A DNA stretch of 12,866 nucleotides, taken from assembly GCA_900543975.1 (NCBI GenBank), contig UQTI01000077.1, positions 1 to 12,866 of the forward strand, given 5' to 3'. The notes under the pieces are model-generated. The model did not search any database, was not told where the DNA came from, and was given only the letters and a program-made list of their open reading frames with translations. Numbering within the stretch: the stretch's first letter is position 1; each line of letters starts with the position of its first letter. This document shows positions 1 through 7,358 of the stretch, in pieces. The DNA is from an uncultured Prevotella sp. GTDB lineage: Bacteria; Bacteroidota; Bacteroidia; Bacteroidales; Bacteroidaceae. The position numbers were made by a program, and so were the translations under genes.

Positions 1-99
1 TAGGAACCGCCGTATGCGGAACCGCATGTACGGTGGTGTGAGAGGTCGGTAAACATGAAAATAGGAGATAAACACCTATGATTAGTGTTTACCTCCTAC
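1..99 (+). mobile_element. 3' end of a group II intron (domains V and VI)
   Basis: Positions 6-14 pair with 29-37 (nine pairs, one G-T wobble at 9/34). An upper helix 15-18/23-26 is closed by a four-base loop, and a two-base bulge TG sits at 27-28. This is the domain V layout, with a CGC triad at 8-10 whose G faces T, as in domain V catalytic triads. The upper helix is shorter than usual. Domain VI follows: 62-67 pairs with 93-98 and 69-75 with 85-91, interrupted by an A68/C92 mismatch. A91 is the candidate branch point, about eight bases before a TAC end at 97-99. The intron runs on the plus strand and enters from the left; its reverse transcriptase/maturase gene, if present, lies outside. 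The exact 3' splice point (about 99-104) and the intron class are not settled by this fragment. Confidence 0.82.
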
Positions 100-141
100 T
101 CGATTGTTGGAGGAAGCTTGGGGGAGGTTGGTGGTTTATTT

Positions 142-168
142 CCCATAAAACCCCATTAGCCCCATAAG
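142..168. repeat. three 9-bp tandem units CCC(C)AT-A/T-A-rich
   Basis: Three consecutive units, CCCATAAAA, CCCCATTAG and CCCCATAAG, form a short imperfect tandem array. A related CCCCCTAAAAA follows at 180-189. It lies between the intron end and the terminator. No function is evident, and it may be simple intergenic drift. Confidence 0.45.
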
Positions 169-193
169 GCTTTTCAAGCCCCCTAAAAACAGA

Positions 194-223
194 AACAGCC
201 ATCCGAGATATCGGATGGCTGTT
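194..223 (-). terminator. intrinsic terminator of the sigma/anti-sigma operon
   Basis: A perfect 13-bp stem, AACAGCCATCCGA against TCGGATGGCTGTT, closes a GATA loop. Read on the minus strand, the stem is followed by TCTGTTTTTAGGG, a fair U-tract. On the plus strand no U-tract follows. It therefore most likely stops transcripts coming from the anti-sigma gene, about 80 bp beyond the displaced tail at 300. Confidence 0.65.
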
Positions 224-299
224 CGCATTAGTATGTTATGAAAAATTTGAGAGAACTTTGAAACTTCACAGTTTCGGTTGTTGTTTTACTAAACATGAT

Positions 300-418
300 T
301 TATATAGAGAAAGCATAGAAATTATCTTCTTTCGTTGCCTCGGCTTTTACCGTCTTCAGGTCTTCTTTTTGCCTTGGCATCCTTGCCTGATAGGCTTTGT
401 TTTTGCTCTCAGCGGTCT
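300..418 (-). pseudogene. displaced C-terminal tail of the anti-sigma-like gene (frameshift)
   Basis: Directly after the TAA at 421-419, the neighbouring (-1) frame runs open for 39 codons to a TAA at 302-300. It encodes a lysine- and glutamate-rich helical-looking segment ending in KEDNFYAFSI, which reads like real protein, unlike an ordinary 3' UTR. Adding one A to the AAA run just before the stop (plus-strand 422-424) would join both frames into a protein of about 207 residues (…VVKIKTAESK…). A one-base loss in an A run, a sequencing error, or -1 slippage could all explain it. No clear slippery heptamer is present, so loss or error is favoured. The join is inference; the open frame is seen. 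Confidence 0.55.
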
Positions 419-922
419 TTATTTGACCACCGTTGTGGCGTTGTCTACAGGCAATGTGGTGTCCATGGTGCGCTGCTGTAGCGTGTCTATGGTTGCCGAA
501 TCGGTGTAAGCCATTGACTGGCCGCGGCTGGTGCCCATTGTTGAGCTTTGTGGGGTGGTGGTGTCAGCGTTGCCGTTGAACGAATATTGTGCGGCGTTGC
601 CAAGCGTTAAGATTATAGCCACCACTGCTGCTGCCTTGAACAGCGGGAACATGCGCTCCTTGAGCGTTATGCGGTGTGCCTTAACCTTTGCTGTGTCCTT
701 CTGCTCTTCGCCTACAATAGCTAAGAGACGGTCGTCGAACGCTGCATCAAGCACGTCGGTCTTTGGCTCCGTGGCTTGATAGAGGAACAGACATCGGTAT
801 TGCTTCAGCTCCTCGGGCACGCTGGTCTGACTGAAGAAGGCCCGCAGGATGTTTTCCTCCTCCACGGTGGTCTCCGCCTTCCAGTAGCGATCTAAAAGTT
901 GTGTTATATACTTATAGTCCAT
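419..922 (-). CDS. probable anti-sigma factor, one-pass membrane protein
   Basis: This 167-residue protein starts inside the last codons of the upstream ECF sigma gene (11-bp overlap), which implies co-expression and points to a regulatory partner. Residues 1-70 are a soluble, acidic helical domain (MDYKYITQLLDRYW…), presumably the cytoplasmic sigma-binding part. Residues 92-112 form a single membrane segment, and the rest is a Thr/Ser-rich, probably periplasmic region. There is no HxxxCxxC zinc motif of the ZAS anti-sigma class and no FecR domain, so the family rests on position and architecture only. The frame ends early relative to a protein-like tail in the -1 frame (300-418), so the natural product may be about 207 residues. 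Function is inferred; the gene itself is well supported. Confidence 0.75.
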   Translation of the reverse strand: MDYKYITQLLDRYWKAETTVEEENILRAFFSQTSVPEELKQYRCLFLYQATEPKTDVLDAAFDDRLLAIVGEEQKDTAKVKAHRITLKERMFPLFKAAAVVAIILTLGNAAQYSFNGNADTTTPQSSTMGTSRGQSMAYTDSATIDTLQQRTMDTTLPVDNATTVVK

Positions 923-1427
923 ATCCGTCTAATTGAGTGAATCGTTGTTTAATGGCCTGTCGTGCGCGGAAGATGTTCACCTTCACTTGCTCTTCTGTGA
1001 TGTTGAGCAGCGAGGCAATCTCTTTGTAGGCTTTGCCTTCAAAGTCGCGAAGCTGTATGCACTCGCGCTGCTTCACAGGCAGGCTGTCGATGATTTGTCT
1101 CACAAGCTCCACCTTGTTACGCTGTTGCGTTCTCTCGTACGGGTCATAAGCTGTGTCTTGACGGTCGATGCCTTGCTCGTCGAGCGAGGCGTTCTGGTTG
1201 TCATGCTTGCTTATTCGGTCGAGAGCGAGGTTACGGCAGACGGTTATGCTGAAAGCTTCTATTGATTCTATTTCAGCCCAGCTGTCGCGCTTGTTCCAGA
1301 CTTTTATCAGGGTGTCTTGCACGATGTCTTCGGCCTCTGCGCTGTTGAGCGTGATGCGAAGAGCAAGCCGATAAAGAATGTTCTTCAGCGGCAATACATC
1401 ATTGCGAAAACTAACCTGTTTTATCAT
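912..1427 (-). CDS. ECF-type RNA polymerase sigma factor (sigma-70 family)
   Basis: At 171 residues this has the normal length for an extracytoplasmic-function sigma factor with only regions 2 and 4. Region 2 spans about residues 12-75, including the EAEDIVQDTLIKVW core-binding segment (31-44) and the promoter-melting and -10-binding part up to the RNLALDRI segment. Region 4 spans about 105-162, with DSLPVKQRECIQLRDFEG followed by the helix-turn-helix YKEIASLLNITEEQV that reads the -35 side. It directs core polymerase to a small regulon under control of the overlapping membrane protein. Such pairs usually autoregulate. No TonB receptor or FecR gene is adjacent, so the signal cannot be inferred. 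The ATG at 1427 fits the family's N-terminus. Confidence 0.93.
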   Translation of the reverse strand: MIKQVSFRNDVLPLKNILYRLALRITLNSAEAEDIVQDTLIKVWNKRDSWAEIESIEAFSITVCRNLALDRISKHDNQNASLDEQGIDRQDTAYDPYERTQQRNKVELVRQIIDSLPVKQRECIQLRDFEGKAYKEIASLLNITEEQVKVNIFRARQAIKQRFTQLDGYGL

Positions 1428-1458
1428 CGCTTCTATATGGTTGACGGTTGTGAAGATA

Positions 1459-1466
1459 TAAAGTTA
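1459..1466 (-). promoter_or_regulatory. weak candidate -7 box upstream of the ECF sigma gene
   Basis: The minus strand reads TAACTTTA, seven of eight matches to the Bacteroidota -7 consensus TAnnTTTG, 32 bases before the start codon. No matching -33 TTTG is at the usual spacing. The upstream sequence carries TTGACA and GTTAAC words and an AACT-ATT-AGTT hairpin, which could instead belong to an ECF-recognised promoter. Evidence is thin. Confidence 0.22.
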
Positions 1467-1530
1467 CAACGTTAACAGTCTTTAACTAATAGTTGTCAAA
1501 GCTCTTTCTTATTCTATTGTCGTTTCTCTT

Positions 1531-2334
1531 TTATTTTATCGTCGTTCCCTTCTCCTCTTGTCCAATGGCATCGGCTTTTGTTATGAGCACCCGTCCCACG
1601 CCTTTGCCTATGGCATCGAGAGCGTTCTCTATCTTCGGTATCATGCCGCCGGCAATGGTGCCGTCGGCCACGAGGTCGTTGAAGAGCGGGCGCGTGATGT
1701 TGGCAATCACCGACGAGTCGTCATCGGGGTTGGAGAGCACGCCGGGTTTCTCGAAACAGTAGACAAGCGTCACGTCATAGAACGGTGCGAGAGCCATTGC
1801 CGTTGTGGCGGCAATTGTGTCGGCGTTTGTGTTAAGGATGTTGCCGTTGCCGTCGTGCGTGAGAGGCGCCATGACAGGGGTTATGCCCTCTTCAATAAGC
1901 TTGCTGAGCATCTGTCCGTTGGCGCGGTCCACATCGCCCACAAAGCCATAGTCGATGCCGTTCTTCAGCGGTCGCTTGTGTGATCTGATGACGTCGATGT
2001 CGGCACCTGTCAGGCCAAGGGCGTTCACGCCTTGTGCTTGCAGACGTGCCACGATGTTCTTGTTGACGAGGCCACCATAAACCATGGTCACCACCTCCAG
2101 CATGTCGGCATCCGTGATGCGTCGTCCGTCCACCATCTTGCTCTCTATGCCCAGGGCGGCAGCCACCTTTGTGGCGCGTCGTCCACCGCCGTGTACCAGC
2201 ACCTTTCTGCCGGGAATGGCAGAGAAGTCGTTGATAAGCCTTGTGAGCTGTGCTTCGTCTTCAACCACGGCTCCGCCAACCTTGATGACGGTCAGTGGAG
2301 CAAAGGTCTTGTCTGTTTCTCTCTCCTTTTCCAT
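1531..2334 (-). CDS. argB: acetylglutamate kinase (possibly N-succinylglutamate kinase)
   Basis: A 267-residue amino-acid kinase family protein, cytoplasmic, phosphorylating the gamma-carboxyl of an N-acylated glutamate in the second step of arginine synthesis. Visible landmarks are IKVGG with Lys18, the VHGGG phosphate loop (47-51), the DGRRITDAD substrate segment (69-77), NTNAD (168-172, NINAD in most relatives) and GGMIPK with Lys234. There is no long N-terminal helix of the arginine-inhibited hexameric type. In Bacteroides the pathway is known to use N-succinyl intermediates (succinylornithine transcarbamylase), so the substrate here could be N-succinylglutamate; sequence alone does not decide. 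It lies 26 bp after speA, at the end of the topA unit. The ATG at 2334 follows an A-rich leader. Other arginine genes are absent from the window. Confidence 0.93.
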   Translation of the reverse strand: MEKERETDKTFAPLTVIKVGGAVVEDEAQLTRLINDFSAIPGRKVLVHGGGRRATKVAAALGIESKMVDGRRITDADMLEVVTMVYGGLVNKNIVARLQAQGVNALGLTGADIDVIRSHKRPLKNGIDYGFVGDVDRANGQMLSKLIEEGITPVMAPLTHDGNGNILNTNADTIAATTAMALAPFYDVTLVYCFEKPGVLSNPDDDSSVIANITRPLFNDLVADGTIAGGMIPKIENALDAIGKGVGRVLITKADAIGQEEKGTTIK

Positions 2335-2360
2335 ATTTTTTTCTATTTAAGACCTATCTT

Positions 2361-4253
2361 TTATTCAAGATAAGTGTAACCATAGAGTCCTGAGCGATAG
2401 TTGCTAAGGAACTCCTTACCCTCTTCGAGTGAAATTTTTCCTGCTTTGACGCTCTTCGTCACCCATATCTCGAGCTGGCGCACCAGCTTCTTGGGGTTAT
2501 ACTGCACATAGTCGAGCACCTCTTCCACGGTCTCGCCGTCGAAGATCTGGTCTATGTGGTAGTGGTTGTCTTTCACGCTTATGTGCACGGCGTTGGTGTC
2601 GCCGAAGAGGTTATGCATGTCGCCGAGAATCTCCTGATATGCTCCTACGAGGAACACGCCGAGATAGTAGGGTTCGTTCTTCTTCAGCGCATGAACGGGC
2701 AGACAATGCGAGATGTTGCGGTTGGTCACGAAATTGGCAATCTTGCCGTCCGAGTCGCAAGTGATGTCCTGAATGGTGCAGTTGCGTGTGGGTTTCTCGT
2801 TGAGCCGTTGCAGCGGAATGATGGGGAAGAGCTGGTCTATAGCCCATGAGTCGGGCAATGACTGGAAGAGCGAGAAGTTGCAGAAATATTTGTCTGCCAG
2901 CAGCTTGTCGAGTCCTTTCAGCTCGTCTGGCGCATGCTTCATCTGCTTCGCCAGGTTGTTGACCTCGCGGCACACGCTCCAGTACATGCTCTCTATCTCT
3001 GCTCTTGTGCGCAGGTCCACGATGCCGTGTGAGAAGAGGTCGAGCGCCTCCTCTCTGATCTGCTCCGCGTCGTGCCAGTCTTCCAGCATTGTGCGCTGGT
3101 TCAGGTTGTCCCAGATGTCGTAGAGATCCTTGACGAGCTGGTGGTCGGTGTCGGCAGGCTCAAACTCCTCGCGCATCTCGGGCAGCGAAGCCGTCTCCAG
3201 CACATCGATCACGAGCACCGAGTGGTGAGCCGACAGCGACCGTCCGCTCTCTGTGATGAGGTTCGGGTGGGCGATGCCGTTCTTGTCGGATGCGTCGACA
3301 AAGGTGTAGATGCAGTCGTTAACATACTCTTGGATGGAATAGTTAACCGAGCTCTCGCTGTTTGACGAGCGCGTGCCGTCATAGTCGACACCCAGTCCGC
3401 CGCCACAGTCAACGAAATCGACGTTATATCCCATCTTGTGGAGCTGCACATAAAACTGTGCCGCCTCTCTGAGCGCTGTCTGTATGCGTCTTATTTTTGT
3501 TATCTGGCTGCCGATATGGAAATGGATCAGTCGCAGCGAGTCGTGCAGTCCCTTCTCGTCAAGGATGTTAAGCGCCTGAAGCAGTTCGCTTGACGTCAGG
3601 CCAAACTTTGATGCGTCGCCTCCGCTCTCCTGCCACTTTCCGCTTCCGCTTGATGCCAGCTTTATTCTTATTCCGAGGTTTGGCTTCACGCCCAACTTCT
3701 TCGCTGCCTTTGCAATGGTGTCGAGCTCGTTGAGCTTCTCCACGACGATGAAGATGCGCTTTCCCATCTTCTGTGCCAGCAGCGCCAGCTCAATGTAGCT
3801 CTGGTCTTTGTAGCCGTTGCACACGATGATGGAGTCGCTCTGACATTGCACGGCAATGACAGCGTGGAGCTCAGGCTTGGAACCACACTCCAGTCCGAGG
3901 TTGAACTTTCGTCCGTGTGAGATAATCTCCTCGACCACGGGCTGCATCTGGTTCACCTTGATAGGATAAATAATGAAATTTTCAGCTTTGTAGCCATACT
4001 CGTCAGCCGCCTTCTTGAAGCAGCTTGATGTCTTCTCGATGCGGTTGTCGAGGATGTCGGGAAAGCGCAGGAGCACTGGCGGTGTTACGTCGCGCAGTGC
4101 AAGCTCGTCCATCACATCACGAAGGTCAATCTCCGTGTTGTCCTTGCAGGGCGTGACATACACATCGCCCTTGTCGTTGACTCCGAAGTAGGAGGTGCCC
4201 CAACCGTTGATGTTGTAGAGCTCCTTTGAGTCATCGATGGTCCATTTCTTCAT
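2361..4253 (-). CDS. speA: biosynthetic arginine decarboxylase (PLP-dependent)
   Basis: A 630-residue enzyme, the usual length of SpeA, converting arginine to agmatine and CO2, the entry to putrescine and spermidine. The fold is an alanine-racemase-like barrel followed by a beta domain. Lys99 in YPIKVNQ is the PLP Schiff-base lysine. HIGSQ (246-250), DCGGGLGVDYDG (282-293) and ESGRSL (335-340) hold the cofactor phosphate and ring. Cys499 in ITCDSDG is the catalytic cysteine supplied across the dimer. It is cytoplasmic. Its ATG lies inside aroK, with a 23-bp overlap, so translation is probably coupled. It precedes argB, which puts arginine use beside arginine synthesis. No agmatine-processing gene is in view. 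The family call is secure. Confidence 0.96.
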   Translation of the reverse strand: MKKWTIDDSKELYNINGWGTSYFGVNDKGDVYVTPCKDNTEIDLRDVMDELALRDVTPPVLLRFPDILDNRIEKTSSCFKKAADEYGYKAENFIIYPIKVNQMQPVVEEIISHGRKFNLGLECGSKPELHAVIAVQCQSDSIIVCNGYKDQSYIELALLAQKMGKRIFIVVEKLNELDTIAKAAKKLGVKPNLGIRIKLASSGSGKWQESGGDASKFGLTSSELLQALNILDEKGLHDSLRLIHFHIGSQITKIRRIQTALREAAQFYVQLHKMGYNVDFVDCGGGLGVDYDGTRSSNSESSVNYSIQEYVNDCIYTFVDASDKNGIAHPNLITESGRSLSAHHSVLVIDVLETASLPEMREEFEPADTDHQLVKDLYDIWDNLNQRTMLEDWHDAEQIREEALDLFSHGIVDLRTRAEIESMYWSVCREVNNLAKQMKHAPDELKGLDKLLADKYFCNFSLFQSLPDSWAIDQLFPIIPLQRLNEKPTRNCTIQDITCDSDGKIANFVTNRNISHCLPVHALKKNEPYYLGVFLVGAYQEILGDMHNLFGDTNAVHISVKDNHYHIDQIFDGETVEEVLDYVQYNPKKLVRQLEIWVTKSVKAGKISLEEGKEFLSNYRSGLYGYTYLE

Positions 4254-4812
4254 TTATTCTTGTTTTTTTGATGTTGTTTCCTTTTTCTTCTTCTATCTTT
4301 TTCTTTATCTTATCCACCGACAGCTTGATCTTGTCATAGGTGTCCATGAGGTTGACATCGATGGCATACTTGGCCTTGTTGTAGAACGGTTCGCGTTGTG
4401 CGAGCTGAGCCTCTATGAATGTGCGCACCTCGTCGGGCGTCTTGTTGAGGAGCAGCGGCCGCACGCTCTTGCCCATCTTCAGATGCTTGTAGAGCACGTC
4501 GGGAGTGGCCTTGAGGTAGAAGGTCGTTCCTTGGCTGTTCATGTAGTCGATGTTGTCGAAGAAGCAGGGTGTGCCTCCTCCACAACTTATTATCACATCC
4601 TCAAACTCTGCCACCTCATGCAGCATGTTGCGCTCAATGCGCCTGAAGCCCTCTTCGCCCTGTTCGTCGAAGATCTGCTTCACGGTCTTGTGCATGCGGC
4701 TCTCAATATACCAGTCGAGATCGTAGAAAGTGAGCCCCAGGTCTTTGGCCAGTGCCTTTCCCACGGTCGTCTTTCCGGCTCCCATATAGCCCATGATGAT
4801 GATACGTTGCAT
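4231..4812 (-). CDS. aroK: shikimate kinase
   Basis: This 193-residue P-loop enzyme phosphorylates shikimate at the 3-hydroxyl in the chorismate (aromatic amino acid) pathway. The Walker A motif GYMGAGKTT is at 8-16. Asp31 and Asp33 (DLD) bind magnesium and shikimate. Arg57 in FRR and the GGG at 78-80 bind shikimate. Arg118 in the lid and Arg140 in QREPFY complete the nucleotide and substrate site. It is about 20 residues longer than typical AroK because of a Lys/Glu-rich C-terminal tail. The last codons of that tail contain the speA start, so the tail may exist partly to keep the genes overlapped. It sits 40 bp after topA, presumably on the same transcript. Confidence 0.95.
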   Translation of the reverse strand: MQRIIIMGYMGAGKTTVGKALAKDLGLTFYDLDWYIESRMHKTVKQIFDEQGEEGFRRIERNMLHEVAEFEDVIISCGGGTPCFFDNIDYMNSQGTTFYLKATPDVLYKHLKMGKSVRPLLLNKTPDEVRTFIEAQLAQREPFYNKAKYAIDVNLMDTYDKIKLSVDKIKKKIEEEKGNNIKKTRINEEMDHR

Positions 4813-4852
4813 AAGTTTCTGTTATAGCTCGGCTCCAAAAGCCTGGTTGTCG

Positions 4853-7204
4853 TTATTTCTTCTTTGCAGGAGTGGCGTTCACGATGTCCATACACTGCTC
4901 GTAGGTCAGCTCTGTTGCCTTGTCGTGCTGTGCCTTCGGTATGCGATAGTTCTTGCCGTCGTATGCGATGTAAGGGCCGTAGCGTCCGTTGAGGATCTCG
5001 AGCTTTGCGTCTTCCTCAAACTTCTTCATGTGGCGCTGCTCCTCTTGCAGACGTTTGGCCTGTATGAGCTGTATGGCGGTGTCGAGCGTCACGGTCATGG
5101 GGTCCTCGCCCTTGGGCAGCGACACATACTTCTTGTTGTGCATGACATAAGGTCCGAATCGGCCGGTGCCGATCACCACGTCGGTGCCCTCAAACTGTCC
5201 CACGGTGCGCGGCAGCTTGAACAGCTCCAGCGCCTCTTCGAGCGTTATCGAGTCCATGCGCTTGTCGGTGGGCAGTTGTGCAAACTGCGGCTTCTGCTCA
5301 TCGTCAGCCGATCCTATCTGCACCACAGGTCCGAAGCGTCCGATCTTCACAAACACGGGGCGTCCGCTCTTCGGGTCGTCGCCGAGCTTGCGCTCGCCCG
5401 CCTTGTGCTCAGAGCGTGCGTTGATGACCTTCTCCACGGTAGGCTCAAAGGTGTGCTCAAAGTCTTTCATCATGTCGGTCCACTGCTCCTTGCCCTCAGC
5501 AATCTGGTCAAACTGCTGCTCCACACGAGCCGTGAAGTTATAGTCCATGATGTCGGGGAAATTCTCAATAAGGAAGTCGTTGACCACCGTTCCTATGTCT
5601 GTGGGCAGCAGCTTGCCCTTCTCGTTGCCTGTCAGCTCCTTCTTTGTCTTGCTTGTGACCTGGATGCCGCGCAGCGTGTCGATGGTGTAAGAGCGTTCCT
5701 CGCCCTTTTTGTCACCCTTCTGCACATACTCGCGCTGCTGTATGGTGCTGATGGTCGGTGCGTATGTTGACGGGCGTCCGATGCCCAGCTCCTCAAGCTT
5801 GTGCACGAGGCTTGCCTCGGTGTAGCGTGCCGGTCCCTGCGAGAAGCGCTCGGTGCTTGTGATCTCGCGTCTTTGCAGCTCGTTGCCCTCGGCCAGGGGT
5901 GGCAGGATGTGTGAGAACTCGTCAGAGGGGGCGTCGTCGTCGTCAGTCGACTCGCGGTACACCTTGAGAAATCCGTCAAACTTGACCACCTCTCCGTTAG
6001 CCATAAACTTGGGTGCGTGGTTCTCTTTTGTTGCCTTCAGACAGTCCTCGGCATCGTTGATAATGCTTATCGCCACCGTGGTCTTCTCTATCTGTGCTTC
6101 CGCCATCTGGCTGGCAGCTGTGCGTTTCCAGATGAGGTCGTAGAGGCGCTTCTCCTGCGACGTGCCGTCAATGGTCACGTTGCTCATGTATGTCGGTCTT
6201 ATGGCCTCGTGAGCCTCCTGGGCACCCTTCGAGTTGGTGTGGAAGTTGCGTGGTGAGCTGTACTCCTCGCCGTAGAGGTTGATGATCTCCTCTTTAGCTG
6301 CTCCTATGCAGAGCTTTGAGAGGTTCACGCTGTCGGTACGCATGTATGTGATCTGTCCGTTCTCGTAGAGGTGCTGTGCCACCATCATGGTCTGCGACAC
6401 CGAGAAGCCGAGCTTGCGTGCAGCCTCCTGTTGCAGCGTCGATGTGGTGAAAGGTGGTGCAGGCATGCGCTTGAGCGGCTTCTTCGTCACCGCCTCCACC
6501 TTAAACTCGGCGTTGCGGCAAGCCTCAAGAAACGCCACCGCCTCGTCGTGGTTGCTGAATCGGCGGTCGAGCTCAGCCTTTACCTCCTGCTGCGATCCGT
6601 TCTCGTTGGTCAGTGCGAAGATGGCGTTTATGCGGTAGTAGGGTTCGCTCTTGAACTTCTGGATCTCGCGTTCGCGCTCCACGATCAGTCTCACCGCCAC
6701 GCTCTGCACGCGGCCTGCCGAGAGGGCGGGCTTAACCTTGCGCCACAGCACGGGCGACAGCTTGAAGCCCACAATGCGGTCGAGCACGCGTCGTGCCTGC
6801 TGTGCGTTCACCAGGTTCATGTCGAGATGTCGCGGGTTCTCGATGGCTGCGAGAATGGCGGGCTTTGTGATCTCATGAAACACTATTCGGCTTGTCTTCT
6901 CCTCGTCCAGTCCGAGCACCTCGCAGAGGTGCCACGAGATAGCCTCTCCCTCGCGGTCCTCATCGGATGCGAGCCATATCTTCTTGGCTTTCTTTGCGTT
7001 GGCTTTCAGCTCGCTTACGAGCTTCTCTTTCTCTTTCGGTATGACGTATGATGGTTGCATCGACTGCATGTCGATGCTCAGTTCTTTCTTCTTCAGGTCG
7101 CGAATGTGTCCGTATGAAGACATCACCTTAAAGTCGCTGCCTAAAAATTTTTCTATTGTCTTGGCCTTTGCAGGGCTCTCCACAATCACTAAGTTGTCTT
7201 GCAT
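4853..7204 (-). CDS. topA: DNA topoisomerase I (type IA)
   Basis: This 783-residue enzyme relaxes negative supercoils by single-strand passage. The N-terminal TOPRIM domain shows Glu9 in VIVESPAKAKTI and the acidic pair Asp81/Asp83 in ASDEDREGEA. Tyr287 in QITYMRTDS is the strand-cleaving tyrosine. The central toroid domains follow up to about residue 590. The C-terminus has no cysteine zinc ribbons. Instead it carries three glycine-rich topoisomerase C-terminal repeats, marked by GRFGPVV (about 622), GRFGPYV (about 681) and GRYGPYI (about 740), then a lysine tail. It is cytoplasmic and nucleoid-bound. It is the first gene of the topA-aroK-speA-argB unit, with a -7 box 28 bp before its ATG. 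Confidence 0.97.
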   Translation of the reverse strand: MQDNLVIVESPAKAKTIEKFLGSDFKVMSSYGHIRDLKKKELSIDMQSMQPSYVIPKEKEKLVSELKANAKKAKKIWLASDEDREGEAISWHLCEVLGLDEEKTSRIVFHEITKPAILAAIENPRHLDMNLVNAQQARRVLDRIVGFKLSPVLWRKVKPALSAGRVQSVAVRLIVEREREIQKFKSEPYYRINAIFALTNENGSQQEVKAELDRRFSNHDEAVAFLEACRNAEFKVEAVTKKPLKRMPAPPFTTSTLQQEAARKLGFSVSQTMMVAQHLYENGQITYMRTDSVNLSKLCIGAAKEEIINLYGEEYSSPRNFHTNSKGAQEAHEAIRPTYMSNVTIDGTSQEKRLYDLIWKRTAASQMAEAQIEKTTVAISIINDAEDCLKATKENHAPKFMANGEVVKFDGFLKVYRESTDDDDAPSDEFSHILPPLAEGNELQRREITSTERFSQGPARYTEASLVHKLEELGIGRPSTYAPTISTIQQREYVQKGDKKGEERSYTIDTLRGIQVTSKTKKELTGNEKGKLLPTDIGTVVNDFLIENFPDIMDYNFTARVEQQFDQIAEGKEQWTDMMKDFEHTFEPTVEKVINARSEHKAGERKLGDDPKSGRPVFVKIGRFGPVVQIGSADDEQKPQFAQLPTDKRMDSITLEEALELFKLPRTVGQFEGTDVVIGTGRFGPYVMHNKKYVSLPKGEDPMTVTLDTAIQLIQAKRLQEEQRHMKKFEEDAKLEILNGRYGPYIAYDGKNYRIPKAQHDKATELTYEQCMDIVNATPAKKK

Positions 7205-7231
7205 ATACTTAAATGTTCGTTATTTGGAGTG

Positions 7232-7239
7232 CAAAAGTA
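7232..7239 (-). promoter_or_regulatory. -7 promoter box upstream of topA
   Basis: The minus strand reads TACTTTTG, an exact match to the Bacteroidota sigma-ABfr -7 consensus TAnnTTTG, followed by CA. The -33 region at the usual 19-bp spacing reads AATG, a poor TTTG. A very AT-rich stretch lies just upstream (about 7260-7320). It would drive topA and probably the three genes behind it. Confidence 0.55.
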
Positions 7240-7358
7240 AGCAATAGTTTTCCTCCTACATTATTATATAGGAAAAATTTAAGGAAAATTATTATTATAG
7301 GCTTTTTAAAGCGAAAAATTGGTTGTCGTGTTGCCATTAATGTGGCGGTTTGGAAAAC

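Larger units (their letters stand above)
100..299. other. gene-poor stretch between intron and anti-sigma operon
   Basis: I see no credible gene here. It holds the 3' exon flank of the intron, a short G-rich run (117-127), three 9-bp C-rich units, a small GGCTT-TTC-AAGCC hairpin (168-180) and the terminator hairpin at 194-223. The plus-strand frame from 258 to 509 lies mostly antisense to the anti-sigma gene and has no protein-like character. Confidence 0.6.

Noticed and set aside
6..37. Left-edge hairpin read as an intrinsic terminator
   Set aside because: There is no T-run after it, and the G-T wobble, CGC triad, two-base bulge and following domain VI hairpin fit a group II intron much better.
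258..509. 83-codon plus-strand frame near the left edge
   Set aside because: It overlaps the anti-sigma gene and its displaced tail in antisense, has no leader or recognisable domain, and its starts and ends match nothing else.
4793..5770. 325-codon open frame on the plus strand
   Set aside because: It lies antisense inside topA, whose motifs are unambiguous. Leu/His/Val-rich composition is the usual product of reading a GC-rich gene backwards.
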